NCBI GenBank assembly: GCA_907163345.1
Contig: CAJQUN010000008.1
Span: 11,447,691 to 11,511,690, forward strand
Direction: 5' to 3'
DNA: 64,000 bases
Source: Haberlea rhodopensis
Lineage: Eukaryota; Streptophyta; Magnoliopsida; Lamiales; Gesneriaceae
In this document: piece by piece, positions 1 through 11,118 of the stretch
How the letters are laid out: every line of letters begins with the position of its first letter
Position numbering within the stretch: the stretch's first letter is position 1
Notes under the pieces: model-generated
What the model saw: the letters and a program-made list of their open reading frames with translations, nothing else
Database searches by the model: none
What the model was told of the DNA's origin: nothing
Made by a program: the position numbers and the translations under genes

Positions 1-1003
1 ACAGAAGTCATCAAATCATATACCAACTGATACAGATACCTGTTGTATGTTACCCGATCGCAACATACCTTTACTTCTCGATATCTGAGGGTCGACTTGA
101 ACTTGTAGAGTCGATGTATTCACTGTATATTAATGAAATTCACCATTCACTAAATTACTCATTAAACATTGGTTATCAATTGTAGTCATAGCTGAACAAA
201 TTTAGGGTAATTAATTTGATGCGATTACATCACAATTTAATTTGCTAAATTATTTTTTAATCAATTCAAATTTATTTTTACTAATTATAGTCCAAATTAA
301 CTGGTAATTATCAAAGCAAAGTCGAAAAAATCGAATAACGAATTTACCCAAAATCGCACACAGTTCACGCACGGTTTTCTTCCGATTCCGGCGATCTCCG
401 GCGGCGGTACTGGCGGTGACCGGTTCAGAAAACTTCGTCTAGGTGAGGAGAAGAGATTCGGTGCTTGGCTTCGTCCAATTTGTTGTAAACTCGAAGAAAT
501 CGAATCAAAAGCTCAGAAACCCTAATCTGCACGATCTCGGCCTTTCCAGGGTAAAATCGAAGCACTTTTCGAACACCAAAATTCAATTATCTGGTATGGA
601 AAGTTTCGTATCTGAGTTAGGAACACGGTGGTAGGTCGGTCTCGTCGAGAGGTGGTCGGACGGCGGCGAACGGAACAGGTTTATACGCGGTGGTCGGTGA
701 ATCGCGAGAGAAGTGCGTGTTTTCGCACCTTTTAGTAGGTGTCCGCGACTGTGTGTTTTGAATGTGTTTACTGTGTGTTTTACGTCCTACATCGATATAT
801 ATTAATTCCCGACCAATTATGAACATCGGGGTGTCACCGGTGTACTGATGCATGTACATTGCATGTACAGTTCACACCTGACTTCGTGTCACTACTTCAA
901 TCAAAAAAATGAAATCTATCATTTTAATACAAATTTTATATTTACTAAATTAATTTAACAAAATTAAATATAATTAACGTTAATCGAACATCGGGGCATC
1001 ACA
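1..1003 (-). repeat. Chromovirus-type LTR (X type), 3' LTR, partial
   Basis: On the minus strand this segment starts with TGTGATGCCCCGATG next to a polypurine tract and runs leftward off the window, so it is the 3' LTR of the chromovirus remnant at 1004-2410. Its distal part (about 1-90) resembles the LTR fragment at 56901-58141: both carry a closely similar stretch around GATCGCAACATACCT. A second near-copy of the terminal motif (GAACATCGGGG) sits at about 822-835, perhaps an old tandem LTR end. The segment is AT-rich with a GC-rich patch at 370-430. It does not match the LTR at the other end of the remnant (see the entry at 2411). No gene is seen. Confidence 0.7.
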
Positions 1004-1017
1004 TTTCTCCCCCACTA
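1004..1017 (-). other. Polypurine tract
   Basis: On the minus strand the stretch reads TAGTGGGGGAGAAA directly before the TG of the LTR at 1003. This is the expected position for the plus-strand primer of a Ty3/gypsy element. Confidence 0.75.
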
Positions 1018-1079
1018 GAAAAGATTTCGTCCCGAAATCTCTAGTTTACATAGATATTACATTACAAACATATATCATA

Positions 1080-1945
1080 TCACCAGTCATAATACATACC
1101 AAAACTAAATTCAGAATACAGATCAGAATATAGACTCGTATACATAGAATATAATGGAGCAGAATCAAACAAATGTGGATAAGATTCTCGCATCTTGCTT
1201 TCCAATTCCCACGTTGATTCTTCCACGCCATGTCGTGTCCATTGTACTCGTACCAACGGAACAGATTTGTTACGCAATACTTTCTCCTTCCGATCCAAAA
1301 TGCAAACGGGATATTCAACATAGCATAACGAAGGATCAAGTTCAACCTCATCAGGCTGAAGTACATGTGCTGGATCAGGTTCATATTTCCGTAACATAGA
1401 AACATGAAATACATCGTGAATGGCGGATAAGGCTGGAGGTAATGCCAATCGATAAGCAAGATCTCCAACTCGATCAAGAATCTCATACGGGCCAATATAT
1501 CGAGGTGATAATTTGCCTCGCATGCCAAAACGAACAGTGCCTTGAAATGGAGATATTTTCAGAAATACACGATCACCTTTCTGAAATTCTAAGGGTCGTC
1601 TTCGCTTGTTAGCATAACTTGTTGACGATCCTGTGCGGCCTTCATACGCTGTCTAATTAACTGAACTTTTTCATTCATTTCTTGTATCATATCAGGTCCA
1701 GTCAATTGTTTTTCACCAATTTCTTCCCAGAATAAAGGTGATCTACAACGTCTTCCATATAATGCTTCAAACGGTGCCATACCAATGCTCGTCTGGTAGC
1801 TATTATTATAAGAAAATTCCACCAACGGTAAAGCTTCTTGCCAACCAACATTAAAATCCATCACCACAGCGCGTAGCATATCTTCAAGAGTTTGAATAGT
1901 ACGTTCAGTTTGGCCATCAGTCTGAGGATGATAAGCAGTACTCAT
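1080..1945 (-). pseudogene. Ty3/gypsy integrase C-terminal half with chromodomain (Tekay-like)
   Basis: Two minus-strand frames make up the integrase end of a chromovirus. Frame 1589-1945 carries the late catalytic-core signature STAYHPQTDGQTERT and a segment ending in YGRRCRSPLFW, both typical of Tekay/Del elements. Frame 1080-1523 carries the IGPYEIL segment and then a chromodomain-like tail with the core VRVQW and STWE. A single missing base near 1622-1628 breaks the frame between them. Everything upstream in pol (protease, RT, RNase H, integrase N-terminus) is absent: the next sequence on the minus strand is the start of gag. In an active element the chromodomain would steer integration to marked chromatin. 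Dead copy. Confidence 0.88.
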
Positions 1946-2250
1946 AGCGAGTTTTGAATGCTGTCTAACTGAAACTCAGCCAAACGTAACCAGGTGGACT
2001 TGGCACAGGGTGCTGATACAAAGATATGTTCAACACGTTCCAACCATTCTTCTGCTTGTTCCCCTGATTCAGTACCCTCAAAACGAGGTGGCTGATAACT
2101 TAGAAACTGGGTCAAAGTTAATTCCCCAGGTAACAATACCTGTTCTACTGGCCCTTGCCCAAGTGGTGGTGGTGGCACAGACGCCAATCCAACACTAGCA
2201 TTGCCACTCATGGCATCCTCAATGTCATCGTGAGGTACTCTATCTGCCAT
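1942..2250 (-). pseudogene. Ty3/gypsy gag, N-terminal fragment
   Basis: The reading frame starts with MADRVPHDDIED, passes through a proline-rich stretch and reaches PPRFEGTESGEQAEEWLERV, which resembles the beginning of the chromovirus gag (Retrotrans_gag). It stops after the next short segment because the sequence jumps into the integrase core at about 1945-1960. The start codon is about 145 bases downstream of the primer-binding site, a normal distance. About 100 codons remain. Confidence 0.8.
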
Positions 2251-2394
2251 TACTACAAATACAGGGTTACCACAACAAACTATCTAAAGCATGTCAGGAT
2301 AACATCATATCAATACTCTCAACATGCTTTCAAGGAATTATGCAACTCCCTAATACACTTCCTCTACCCTTGTTCACCCCGTTCTCGGACCACT

Positions 2395-2406
2395 GCTCTG
2401 ATACAA
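2395..2406 (-). other. Primer-binding site (initiator Met-tRNA type)
   Basis: On the minus strand the stretch reads TTGTATCAGAGC, one mismatch from the usual TGGTATCAGAGC. It lies four bases after the LTR end (CCCCACA) at 2411. Confidence 0.8.
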
Positions 2407-3084
2407 CTAATGTGGGGTCCTCGTTACTTAATCCGTTATGTATCAGTTCATTATACATATGTGAGTATGAATTAAGTAAATCATACACTGATTAAGAGTT
2501 GAGTTATGTAGGTTGTTACAAGTTGACAAAACCATGTAATAATATACATCATATGTACCGTAAAACAACCTAGACTAGTACAACTTCTATGCAGTGGTTC
2601 AACTCGCAGCGGAATAAGACTCACAATCTCATCCTCCCACGGCTATTAGTCCCTACAGAAACAATCACACAACATGAGTATAGATAAACAACCATCTCAG
2701 TGCTATCTTAATAAGAAACATAAAACGATAAAGCACTATAAACATCCACTGTGATTGTTCTGTATCATGCATCATTAAATGCAAATATGTCATGACATGT
2801 CTCAACCATCATCCTGTTATAGCAAGACCAATATGATATGCCTATCTCAGCTCAATATGTCAGTGGAACCTCCTCACATCTTCGTATTAACACATATCAT
2901 AGTACAGTCTTCACATGTATAACAGCTAGAGCATATATCCAACCGGCGTATACCTCTCATGCCAAAGCATATGCAGCATACCTATCGGGGCAATAATCCC
3001 AGCCAAAGCATATGCCCAACACTGGCATACTTATCGTGGCACTGATCTCAGCCAAAGCATATGTTACATAGCTATCGTGGCATC

Positions 3085-4536
3085 TGATGTGACTAGAAAT
3101 CTGATGTGACTAGAAATAGACACATCTTTAGCGCTTTATTGTCTACGATTTGTTAGGTTTTGATGGATAATTTGATACGTATGCTACCTAATCGTATATT
3201 TGTGTAATTGTAGGTACAATCGATGAAAACGAGCTAAAAATGATGTGTAAAGACCAAGAAAAGACATGGACATGACAAGGACTCAAAATTGATCAAGAAA
3301 AGGGCAAAAACGTAATTTTGGAGGAAGAGATCGATTGCCATGAAGAGGAGATCGATCGCCATTGGACAGAAACTTGAGCAACAAAATTAACGAAGCAGCG
3401 ATCGATCGGTGATTCTAGGCGATCGATCGCCTGAGGCTACTGGAGGGAAGCGATCGATCGATATAAAGTGGCGATCGATAGCCTCAAGTGTTTTGCTGAA
3501 AAAAATAAACGAAGCGATCGTTCGCTATAAAATGGGCGATCGATCGCCAAAGAGTCCGAATTTTTGGAAATTAAGTCTTTTACCATGTTTAAAATATTGT
3601 AACCTAGTTATTAGCCTCCAACACCCCATAACTCGATTTTTATCACCTCTTAGAGAGAGATTTCGAGACTTTAGAGATTATTAGTTTTTTAGAAGATTTT
3701 TCTTTCAAGTTTTGTCAAGAACAACGCAAAGAACGGAGCCGGAATCGACAAGCCGGAATCGTGATTCGTCTTAGTAATTTCTTTTCCTTTGTTTATTTGA
3801 TGTTTTCGAATAAGTTTTTGTTATTTTTAGATTCAATTATGCTAGGCTAAACTCTTAGATTCCTTGTTGAAGGGATACTTGCTTTTGGATTTGAATCTCT
3901 TGTGAGAATTTTGGTTTGTTTATTGAGTTTAATTTCGATTTCAATTCTGTTTCTTGGTATCGATTTCAATGATTATTGTGGTTGTTTATTAGATTGATCA
4001 CCTAGTATTCACATGCATAATCGATAGCTAATTAAGAAGCAACTAAGATTAATAATTACCGACTGTAGGTGTTATTGAATTCTTAGGAGAAACGATTGGG
4101 TAATCAATCATTAACGGTTGTAGTTTCTATTGATTAGATTTATCGAACTCACTAGTTTTGAAATCTATCATTGATTTAATCATTAACGGCTGTAGTTTTG
4201 ATTAGAGATTTGATAAGGGTCGGATTGAATGCTATTTTCTCTTTGACTACGATTTAGGTGGGTAGGAATTCAATTTCCAATCGATGAATAATTGAAAGAA
4301 TTCGAATGTTAGTGATTTGATGATCAAGAGAGAATTTTCCAAAAGTAAAGTTGACCGAAAACCAAGAATCGCTTCACTCTCATAAATTTTAACCGTTTTA
4401 GTTAATCTCGTTAATTAGTTTAATTCTTAAAATTTGCTTAGTAGTAATCACTCAATTCAAAAACCCCCTTTTTCTATTCGTTTTTAAATTGACACGAAAA
4501 AAATACTACATTCCCTGTGGGATCGATCCCTACTCT
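3085..4536 (+). repeat. Element A 5' LTR, 3'-truncated
   Basis: The LTR begins with a 17-base tandem duplication (TGATGTGACTAGAAATC at 3085-3101, then the normal start at 3102). It matches the 3' LTR until about 4536, where the sequence jumps from CCCTACTCT to GATCACGAAGAG inside gag. The last roughly 85 bases of the LTR, the primer-binding site and the gag start codon, all present in element B at 61270-61445, are missing. Confidence 0.88.
3329..3548 (+). repeat. CGATCGATCG palindrome cluster in element A 5' LTR
   Basis: About eight copies of GCGATCGATCGC-like palindromes, several with one substitution, are spaced by roughly 8-30 bases. Some are arranged as pairs around TATAAA-like spacers. 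They lie about 245-465 bases into the LTR. Confidence 0.9.
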
Positions 4537-5997
4537 GATCACGAAGAGAATTTTCACTACGATCCTGAGATCGAGAGGACACTACATCGGGGAAGAAGAG
4601 AAGCAAGGTTACTTGAGGAAGAAGAGAGGAACATGATGGCTGCAAATCAAAGCTTGAGGCAGTTGGCGAATCCTAACTTGGATCAACAACCTCTCTGCAT
4701 CACTTTCTGCCCTCGCGAATAACGTAAATTTTGAACTCAAATCTGGTTTAATTCACTTCTTGCCATCTTTTCATGGTCTTGCAGGTGAGAACCCGCACAA
4801 GCACTTGATGGAATTCCACGTGGTGTGCACTACTATGAAGCCGACCGGAATCACTGAGGATCAAATAAAGTTAAGAGCCTTTCCATTTTCTCTAAAGGAC
4901 GCTGCAAAGGACTGGCTATTCTACTTACCATCCGAATCGATCACCACGTGGACGGACTTACAAAGAGTATTCCTGAAGAAGTATTTTCCTGCTTCAAGGG
5001 CGACTAACATAAGGAAGGAGATCTACGGCGTGAAGCAGTTCCACGAGGAGTCACTGCATGAGTACTGGGAACGATTCAAGAAGTTGTGTGCAAGTTGTCC
5101 ACAAACTGCTGATTCAATATTTCTATGAAGGTTTGCTTTCTGGTAACAGGAATTTGGTGGATGCGGCAAGCGGAGGAGCATTTATCGACAAGACAGCGGA
5201 GGAGGCGAGGAGCTTGATAGCTAACATGGCGGCCAACTCCCAACAGTTTGGACATGTTTGCCATGGACAACCGCAAAGAAAAGAGGTAAACGTATCAAAC
5301 CTGGAACAACAACTGATAGACCTAACTTTTCTTGTGCGTGGTCTTGCGGGTGGAAATGTAGGAAAGATAAAGCCGTGTGGAATCTGTCTGGCTGCGAACC
5401 ATCCCACGGACGCATGCCCCTCACTACAGGAGACAGCCATTGAGAACGTGAATGCAGCGGGAGGATTCCCAGGGCCACCACAAAGGGGCCATGACAATCC
5501 ATCAAGCAATTACAATCAAGGGTGAGGGACCATCCGAACCAAGGATATGGGCACCCACAGATGCACCAACCCCCACCCTATAGACCGCCATATCAGAGAC
5601 CTCCACCACCTCCAGTGCACCCTCCTTCTGACAGGTTAGAACATAGCATAAAAGTTATTGCTGAAAATTGCAATTTCAACAGGAGACGAGGGCGAGCATC
5701 CAAAGCTTGACTACACAAATGGGACAACTGGCAACTTCTCTCAACAAGATTGAAGAAAGAATCTCCAATGGATTGCCTTCACAATCGGAGATGAACCCCA
5801 AGGAGAATGTGAGCGCTATCACTTTGGAGATGAGCGAAGATACAGCTGAGGAGAAGGTGCTACTGACGCCACCCAATAACGAAGAGAAGACGGAGAAGGA
5901 GAAAGAAGTTGAAGAACCCATGCAAGAGGAGGAACCACGAGGTAAGTCCCCAACTTTTCTGAATATAAAAGTGAACCCCCATTCCCCCTTGCATTGA
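4537..5997 (+). pseudogene. Element A gag (Athila-like), frameshifted
   Basis: The region encodes a Retrotrans_gag core (segments FPFSLKDAAKDWLFYLP and HEYWERFKKLCASCP), then a CCHC-like knuckle CGICLAANHPTDAC and a proline-rich linker with PPYQRPPPPPVHPP, then an acidic tail. It is broken: a two-base loss relative to element B near 4700 creates a stop. A short deletion near 5105 shifts the frame between 4760-5128 and 5058-5525. A stop at 5523 replaces a Trp codon seen in element B. The original start codon is deleted, and the open frame now begins inside the LTR. Gag would form the particle that packages element RNA. Confidence 0.88.
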
Positions 5998-6873
5998 AGA
6001 TGAATTTGAAGGACAAGGGTCTCAAGAGGCTCTACGAGATGTCCCCACGCTGTAATGAACAAGATCCACTCAAGGAAGCCAAGAAAGATGATAAGTGCAA
6101 GGAACGCGAAGGGCAGCCCAAGGGCGAGCTAGGTGAGAATGTTTCGGCGGACATCCAAAGAAGCATCCCCTCTAAATGCACGGACCCTGGTATGTTTTCC
6201 ATCCCATATATGATTAATGCTAATAGGATTGAGAAGGCTATGCTTGATTTAGGATCTTCTATAAATGTCATGCCTTACTCAATCTATTCTCAACTAAAAC
6301 CGAGACTTTTAAAAAGAAATGACACTATGATTCATTTAGCTGATAAGTCCACGGTCATACGTAATCATGTATGTAGAGAATTTGGTTTTCCCAGCCGATT
6401 TCTATGTCTTAGACATGAAAAATGGTGATCCATCTAGTCTAATCCTTTTAGGGCGGCCATTCTTGAAAACATCAAAATCAGTAATCGATATGAATAGCGG
6501 TATGATAACATTGGAGTCTAATGATAAAGTTGCAAAATTCAACATCTATGAACCCATTAAGACTCTTGAGCATTCTAGTTACGCTATTGGCATACATGAT
6601 GATTATGATTCGGATTTTGATAATGATGAGTTGTGGGAAATGGGAAAGGCTACTGATGGCCTTGACGACAAGAGAGGTATGGATTCTAACTTAGTGCATA
6701 TTGTTCATACTATTGCTGTGTTATCTACTCACGATACTGCTGACCCTCTTATTTCTCACTTGCAGGATCGTACCGTTGGAAAGAAGCACCCTCTGGATCG
6801 ACCATGTCAATCAAGTGACGAAGGAGCAAAGACTGGGGACGACCACTCAAAGAGCAACAAGCCAAAATACTGA
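5994..6873 (+). pseudogene. Element A retropepsin-like protease region
   Basis: The first frame (5994-6428) contains the segment AMLDLGSSINVMPYSIYSQL. This resembles the Athila aspartic protease active site, with DLG in place of the canonical D-S/T-G. The second frame (6367-6873) contains FYVLDM and LILLGRPFLKTSKSVID, the flap-to-C-terminal part. A frameshift near 6370-6385 separates the two. The frame ends with a basic and acidic tail at 6873, and no RT follows. Protease would process gag. Confidence 0.82.
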
Positions 6874-7594
6874 GGAGTGAAGAAGATATTGAGGTGGTTA
6901 AGGAAGGATAGAGCAACACTGCATCAACCACCTGGATAGAGGACTGGCGTCGGGCCACCGATGTTAAACAGAGGCGCTGCTTGGGAGGCAACCCAAGGGG
7001 ATTTAGTTTCCTTTCTCCCTTTTATTTTCATTTTTATTGCTTTAGTAGTTAGACTTTTCTCTTTTCTTGTATTTTTGCCTTACATTGGGGACAATGTAAG
7101 ATTTAAGTATGGGGGATGGATTAGTGGTGTGTTATTGCTTTTCTATTACAAAAATACAAAAAAATCGAAAATTTTGAAAATTTTGAGCTCATAGTTAGTA
7201 ATGAACACATGCTTAGAATCACTAACTCATGATGAAACCTAATTGATATCACGCATGCTTTTGAACAAAGGTGAATTGTTAACCTTGGAACACTTTGAAC
7301 TCTAATGCAAAATTTTACTTCAACTTAGTAAGTTGAATATTTTGAGCACGATTTTGTCATGACTTGTGAAGTGTGCATAGCTTAGTGAAGATTGTGTGAA
7401 TTTTGTGATAGTCTTAAGAAGTCTCTAATACATGCTAGAACTTAACTACATGCTCTTTGAGTCGTATGTCTAGACTACTTGCGAACATGAAAGTGATATA
7501 GGCGATCTTTGATGCGTTTGTGCCTTTCAAGCCTACCATGTAAACGAAATCAATCTCTAGTACCCTTTTTGAGCTTTAATATAAAAGAATGGTA

Positions 7595-7609
7595 GTATGC
7601 TAAGCATAC
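7595..7609 (+). other. Conserved short hairpin (element A copy)
   Basis: GTATGCTAAGCATAC is a perfect 7-bp stem around one base. Homologous positions in C and D differ but keep pairing, so it may fold as RNA. Confidence 0.6.
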
Positions 7610-8362
7610 AAAGACCCCCATTCGACATTCTTTGACTAGCTTATCATCCTTCCCAAATGAGCCTAAATATGAATTCTATCCATACCTTTGAAGGGAGTAT
7701 GATGTGTTTCATTCACATGCACTTATGTTATCAATGATTCAAATGTTTTGAGAGCTTTATTGTCAAAAGAATGAAATACATGAAAGAAAAGGAATGCCTT
7801 GAGAAATTTGATAAAAATGTGACTCCAAGGGGAGCCAAGGCACACAAAAGAAGAAAAAAATGTTGAAATAAACCTTGAAAAATGAACAAGGTTTGAAAAA
7901 TTCTTGCAAGAAGAGAAGTTTTAGTGTGCATTTCATCATACTCTCTTGTTTGATATATCTTTATCCTTTCTTTCATAAGCCAATACCTAGGCCAAGCTAC
8001 AAGCTAATAAAGACCTACTTGATTCGTGTTTGAAAAGTGGCTAAGATAGTGGAGAAGGGTGTGCAAGTGAGCTTATACTTGTGTTAGTGTATACTTGAAC
8101 TATTATGGCTTTGCATATTTTGGATCTATAATTTGTACACAACACTTGTTTATGACCACACACACACGTTCACTACTTTGTTGAGTATGAAATGTTTAGG
8201 GATTGAACTTGTTCCACTGTTAACTTTTCACCGCCTTTCATTACTGTGCATGTTAAAATTGTTGAGGCATTAAAGTGAGGACAAGTTGCTTTGTTATGAA
8301 CCTATGAGCTAACCAAAAATATTGTAGTTTTATTTGATTACTCGAGGTCGAGTAAAGAGTAA

Positions 8363-8375
8363 GTATGGGGGAATT
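8363..8375 (+). other. Element A polypurine tract
   Basis: GTATGGGGGAATT lies directly before the TGATGTG start of the 3' LTR, the normal place for the second-strand primer. Confidence 0.75.
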
Positions 8376-9877
8376 TGATGTGACTAGAAATAGACACATC
8401 TTTAGCGCTTTATTGTCTACGATTTGGTAGGTTTTGATGGATAATTTGATACATATGCTACCTAATCGTATATTTGTGTAATTGTAGGTACAATCGATGA
8501 AAACGAGCTAAAAATGATGTGTAAAGACCAAGAAAAGACATGGACATGACAAGGACTCAAAATTGATCAAGAAAAGGGGAAAAACGTAATTTTGGAGGAA
8601 GAGATCGATTGTCATGAAGAGGAGATCGATCGCCCTTGGACAGAAACTTGAGCATCAAAATTAACGAAGCAGCGATCGATCGGTGATTCTAGGCGATCGA
8701 TCACCTGAGGCTACTGGAGGGAAGCGATCGATCGCTATAAAGTGGCGATCGATCGCCTCAAGTGTTTTGTTGAAAAAAATAAACTAAGCGATCGATCGCT
8801 ATAAAAGGGGCGATCGATTGCCAAAGAGTCCGATTTTTTGGAAATTAAGTCTTTTACCATGTTTAAAATATTGTAACCTAGTTATTAGCCTCCAACACCC
8901 CATAACTCAATTTTTATCACCTCTTAGAGAGAGATTTCGAGACTTTAGAGATTATTAGTTTTTTAGAAGATTTTTCTTTCAAGTTTTGTCAAGAACAACG
9001 CAAAGAACGGAGCCGGAATCGACAAGCCGGAATCGTGATTCGTCTTAGTAATTTCTTTTCCTTTGTTTATTTGATGTTTTTGAATAAGTTTTTGTTATTT
9101 TTAGATTCAATTATGCTAGGCTAAACTCTTAGATTCCTTGTTGAAGGGATACTTGCTTTTGGATTTGAATCTCTTGTGAGAATTTTGGTTTGTTTATTGC
9201 GTTTAATTTCGATTTCAATTCTGTTTCTTGGTATCGATTTCAATGATTATTGTGGTTGTTTATTAGATTGATCACCTAGTATTCACATGCATAATCGATA
9301 GCTAATTAAGAAGCAACTAAGATTAATAATTACCGGCTGTATGTGTTATTGAATTCTTAGGAGAAACGATTGGGTAATCAATCATTAACGGCTGCAGTTT
9401 CTATTGATTAGATTTATTGAACTCACTAGTTTTGAAATCTAACATTGATTTAATCATTAACGGCTGCAGTTTTGATTAGAGATTTGATAAGGGTCGGATT
9501 GAATGATGTTTTCTCTTTGACTACGATTAAGGTGGGTAGGAATTCAATTTCCAATCGATGAATAATTGAAAGAATTTGAATGTTAGTGATTTGATGATCA
9601 AGAGAGAATTTTCCAAAAGTAAAGTTGACCGAAAACCAAGAATCGCTTCACTCTCATAAGTTTTAACCGTTTTAGTTAATCTCGTTAATTAGTTTAATTC
9701 TTAAAATTTGCTTAGTAGTAATCACTCAATTCAAAAACCCCCTTTTTCTATTCATTTTTAAATTGACATGAAAAAAATACTACCTTCCCTGTGGGATCGA
9801 TCCCTACTCTCGCTACTACATACTTTTGCTATTAACTTGAGAATGGTTAATTTGGGTGTACACGATAAGCGCTACCA
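8376..9877 (+). repeat. Element A 3' LTR, complete
   Basis: A complete 1502-bp LTR from TGATGTGACTAG to GCTACCA, followed by the GCATC target duplication. It nearly matches the 5' copy (3085-4536) and is similar to the 1489-bp LTR of element B. The end part carries the CCTGTGGGATCGATCC and ATTTGGGTGTACACGATAA motifs also seen in B. Confidence 0.92.
8603..8822 (+). repeat. CGATCGATCG palindrome cluster in element A 3' LTR
   Basis: Same layout as 3329-3548 with a few substitutions. Some palindromes that are imperfect in the 5' LTR are perfect here (for example GCGATCGATCGC near 8788). Confidence 0.9.
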
Positions 9878-10159
9878 GCATCCATCTCAGCAATATGAAT
9901 ATCATGAATGTACATACATATGATACCACTAATCACATGATACAATATCCACATCATCATCGCAATAATATCATATACTCATACGTCAACACGAACCTGT
10001 TATGCGACACAACCGATAGAAATCAGGCGTCAATGTTTACCCGCCTCGTTGTCCCGTCCCCTATGATGATGCTACATAAATACCAACAATGTATAATGTC
10101 ATCAACCATACTATGAAACCATTAATAAGAAAATACAACATATTTCATACTCTGTTCCT

Positions 10160-10370
10160 AGCGATCGGTGGGTCACTCCTAGCGATCGATCGCTCACCCT
10201 AGCGATCGATCGGTACAAACTAGCGATCTATTGGCATTAAATCTGAATTTCATACAAAAGTTACGGCATTCAAGCGATCGATCGGTCGCCTTCAGCGATC
10301 CATCGCCACATGAACCGCTTTACACCTCCCCTGTTTCAGCGATCGATCGGTACGTCTACCGATCGATCGG
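10160..10370 (-). repeat. CGATCGATCG palindrome cluster in Y-type chromovirus LTR
   Basis: About seven palindromes of the type AGCGATCGATCGGT, several with one change. In the LTR's own orientation they lie about 740-955 bases from its 5' end. Confidence 0.88.
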
Positions 10371-11118
10371 TTGTAACAAAAATTTCATACTTTAGCGATT
10401 TTCAAGTTTATCCCCATGTTTCTACCTCCATGCTTGCTATCACACTGCTAAACTTGCATCAAAGTGACATTAAAGCATGCTATACACATTTCTTTCATCA
10501 AAACACAAATTCATACTCTTTAATTCCATTTCAAGTAATTTAAACTTACTTCAACATCACTTTACAACCTATCCTACACATATATTTATGTATATACAAG
10601 TTCACAAAACATTATATTCATACCAAATCACTTTGATGTTGCTACTCCACAACTTTGAAATGAATTTCCAAGCTCACCCTCAACCACACGTCAAAAGAGG
10701 AGCAAGAGGAGTGATGAGAGTGTGTAGAGATTTACTAGGTGCAAAATGGTGAAGTATGTGTTTAACAATCTGATTTTCATTATATGTATTAACCTCCAAA
10801 TGAAAGCCAAATGCATAACAAATCTAATTCAAATTCAAATGCATCCTATCATCAAATCCTATAACACACCAATTACATATAAATATATGTTTAACCATGT
10901 ACTTTCACCAACAATATCTATCTACGCCACCAACATATCAAGCTATGTTATAACTATATGTTCTCATTTCAACATAAAACATGCTTATCATACTTAGTAT
11001 CTATGTATCACACTCGGTTCAACCCGAACTCGAGTCCATGTCAGACTGTCATTATCAGACAATGACATCATAGTCATATTCAATACATGTTTATGTCATA
11101 TCGAGACATTACAAAAAT

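Larger units (their letters stand above)
6874..8375 (+). other. Element A 3' non-coding block shared with elements C and D
   Basis: No coding is seen. The block starts with an inverted repeat, CTTGGGAGGCAACCCAAG, at about 6981-6998. It contains TACATTGGGGACAATGTA near 7081, a hairpin at 7595-7609, and segments alignable by eye with the reverse complement of 25040-26580 (element C) and 35100-36400 (element D), for example around AATCTCTAGTACCC and CCATTCGACATTCTTTG. Because it is conserved across elements with different LTRs, a cis-acting role such as RNA packaging or RNA structure is likely; that is inference. Confidence 0.75.
3085..9877 (+). mobile_element. Element A: Athila-like gypsy retrotransposon with gag-protease only
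   Basis: This is a 6.8-kb element bounded by LTRs that start TGATGTGACTAG and end GCTACCA, and flanked by perfect 5-bp duplications GCATC (3080-3084 and 9878-9882). The order is truncated 5' LTR, gag, protease-like region, 1.4-kb non-coding block, polypurine tract, 3' LTR. No RT, RNase H or integrase sequence is present. Gag and protease resemble the Athila lineage. It was inserted into the Y-type chromovirus LTR. The two LTRs are very similar by eye, so insertion was fairly recent, although the coding part has several frameshifts. The sister copy, element B, begins at 59860. Confidence 0.92.
2411..11113 (-). repeat. Chromovirus LTR (Y type), split by element A
   Basis: On the minus strand this LTR begins TGTAATGTCTCGATATG at 11113 and ends GACCCCACA at 2411. 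It matches the solo LTRs at 42816-44695 and 47742-49527 in its ends and in internal motifs (for example CATGTCATGACATAT and the ATGCCATGAGAGGTAT region). It is interrupted at 3085-9882 by element A and one copy of its GCATC duplication; without that it is about 1.9 kb. It carries a CGATCGATCG palindrome cluster at 10160-10370. It acts as 5' LTR for the remnant at 1004-2410, yet its sequence differs from the 3' LTR at 1-1003. Confidence 0.85.

Noticed and set aside
1046..1528. 160-aa minus-strand open frame over the chromovirus integrase tail
   Set aside because: It is another frame of the recognised integrase C-terminus and chromodomain (1080-1523) and matches no family I know.
3329..3548. 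CRISPR-like array, because of regular short repeats
   Set aside because: Repeats are 10-14 base palindromes with irregular spacers inside a plant LTR. Neither repeat length nor spacer length fits, and no cas gene is present.
5076..5509. Several minus-strand frames of 66-128 aa opposite the gag of element A
   Set aside because: They mirror the coding strand of gag. The same shadows appear opposite element B (62091-62578).
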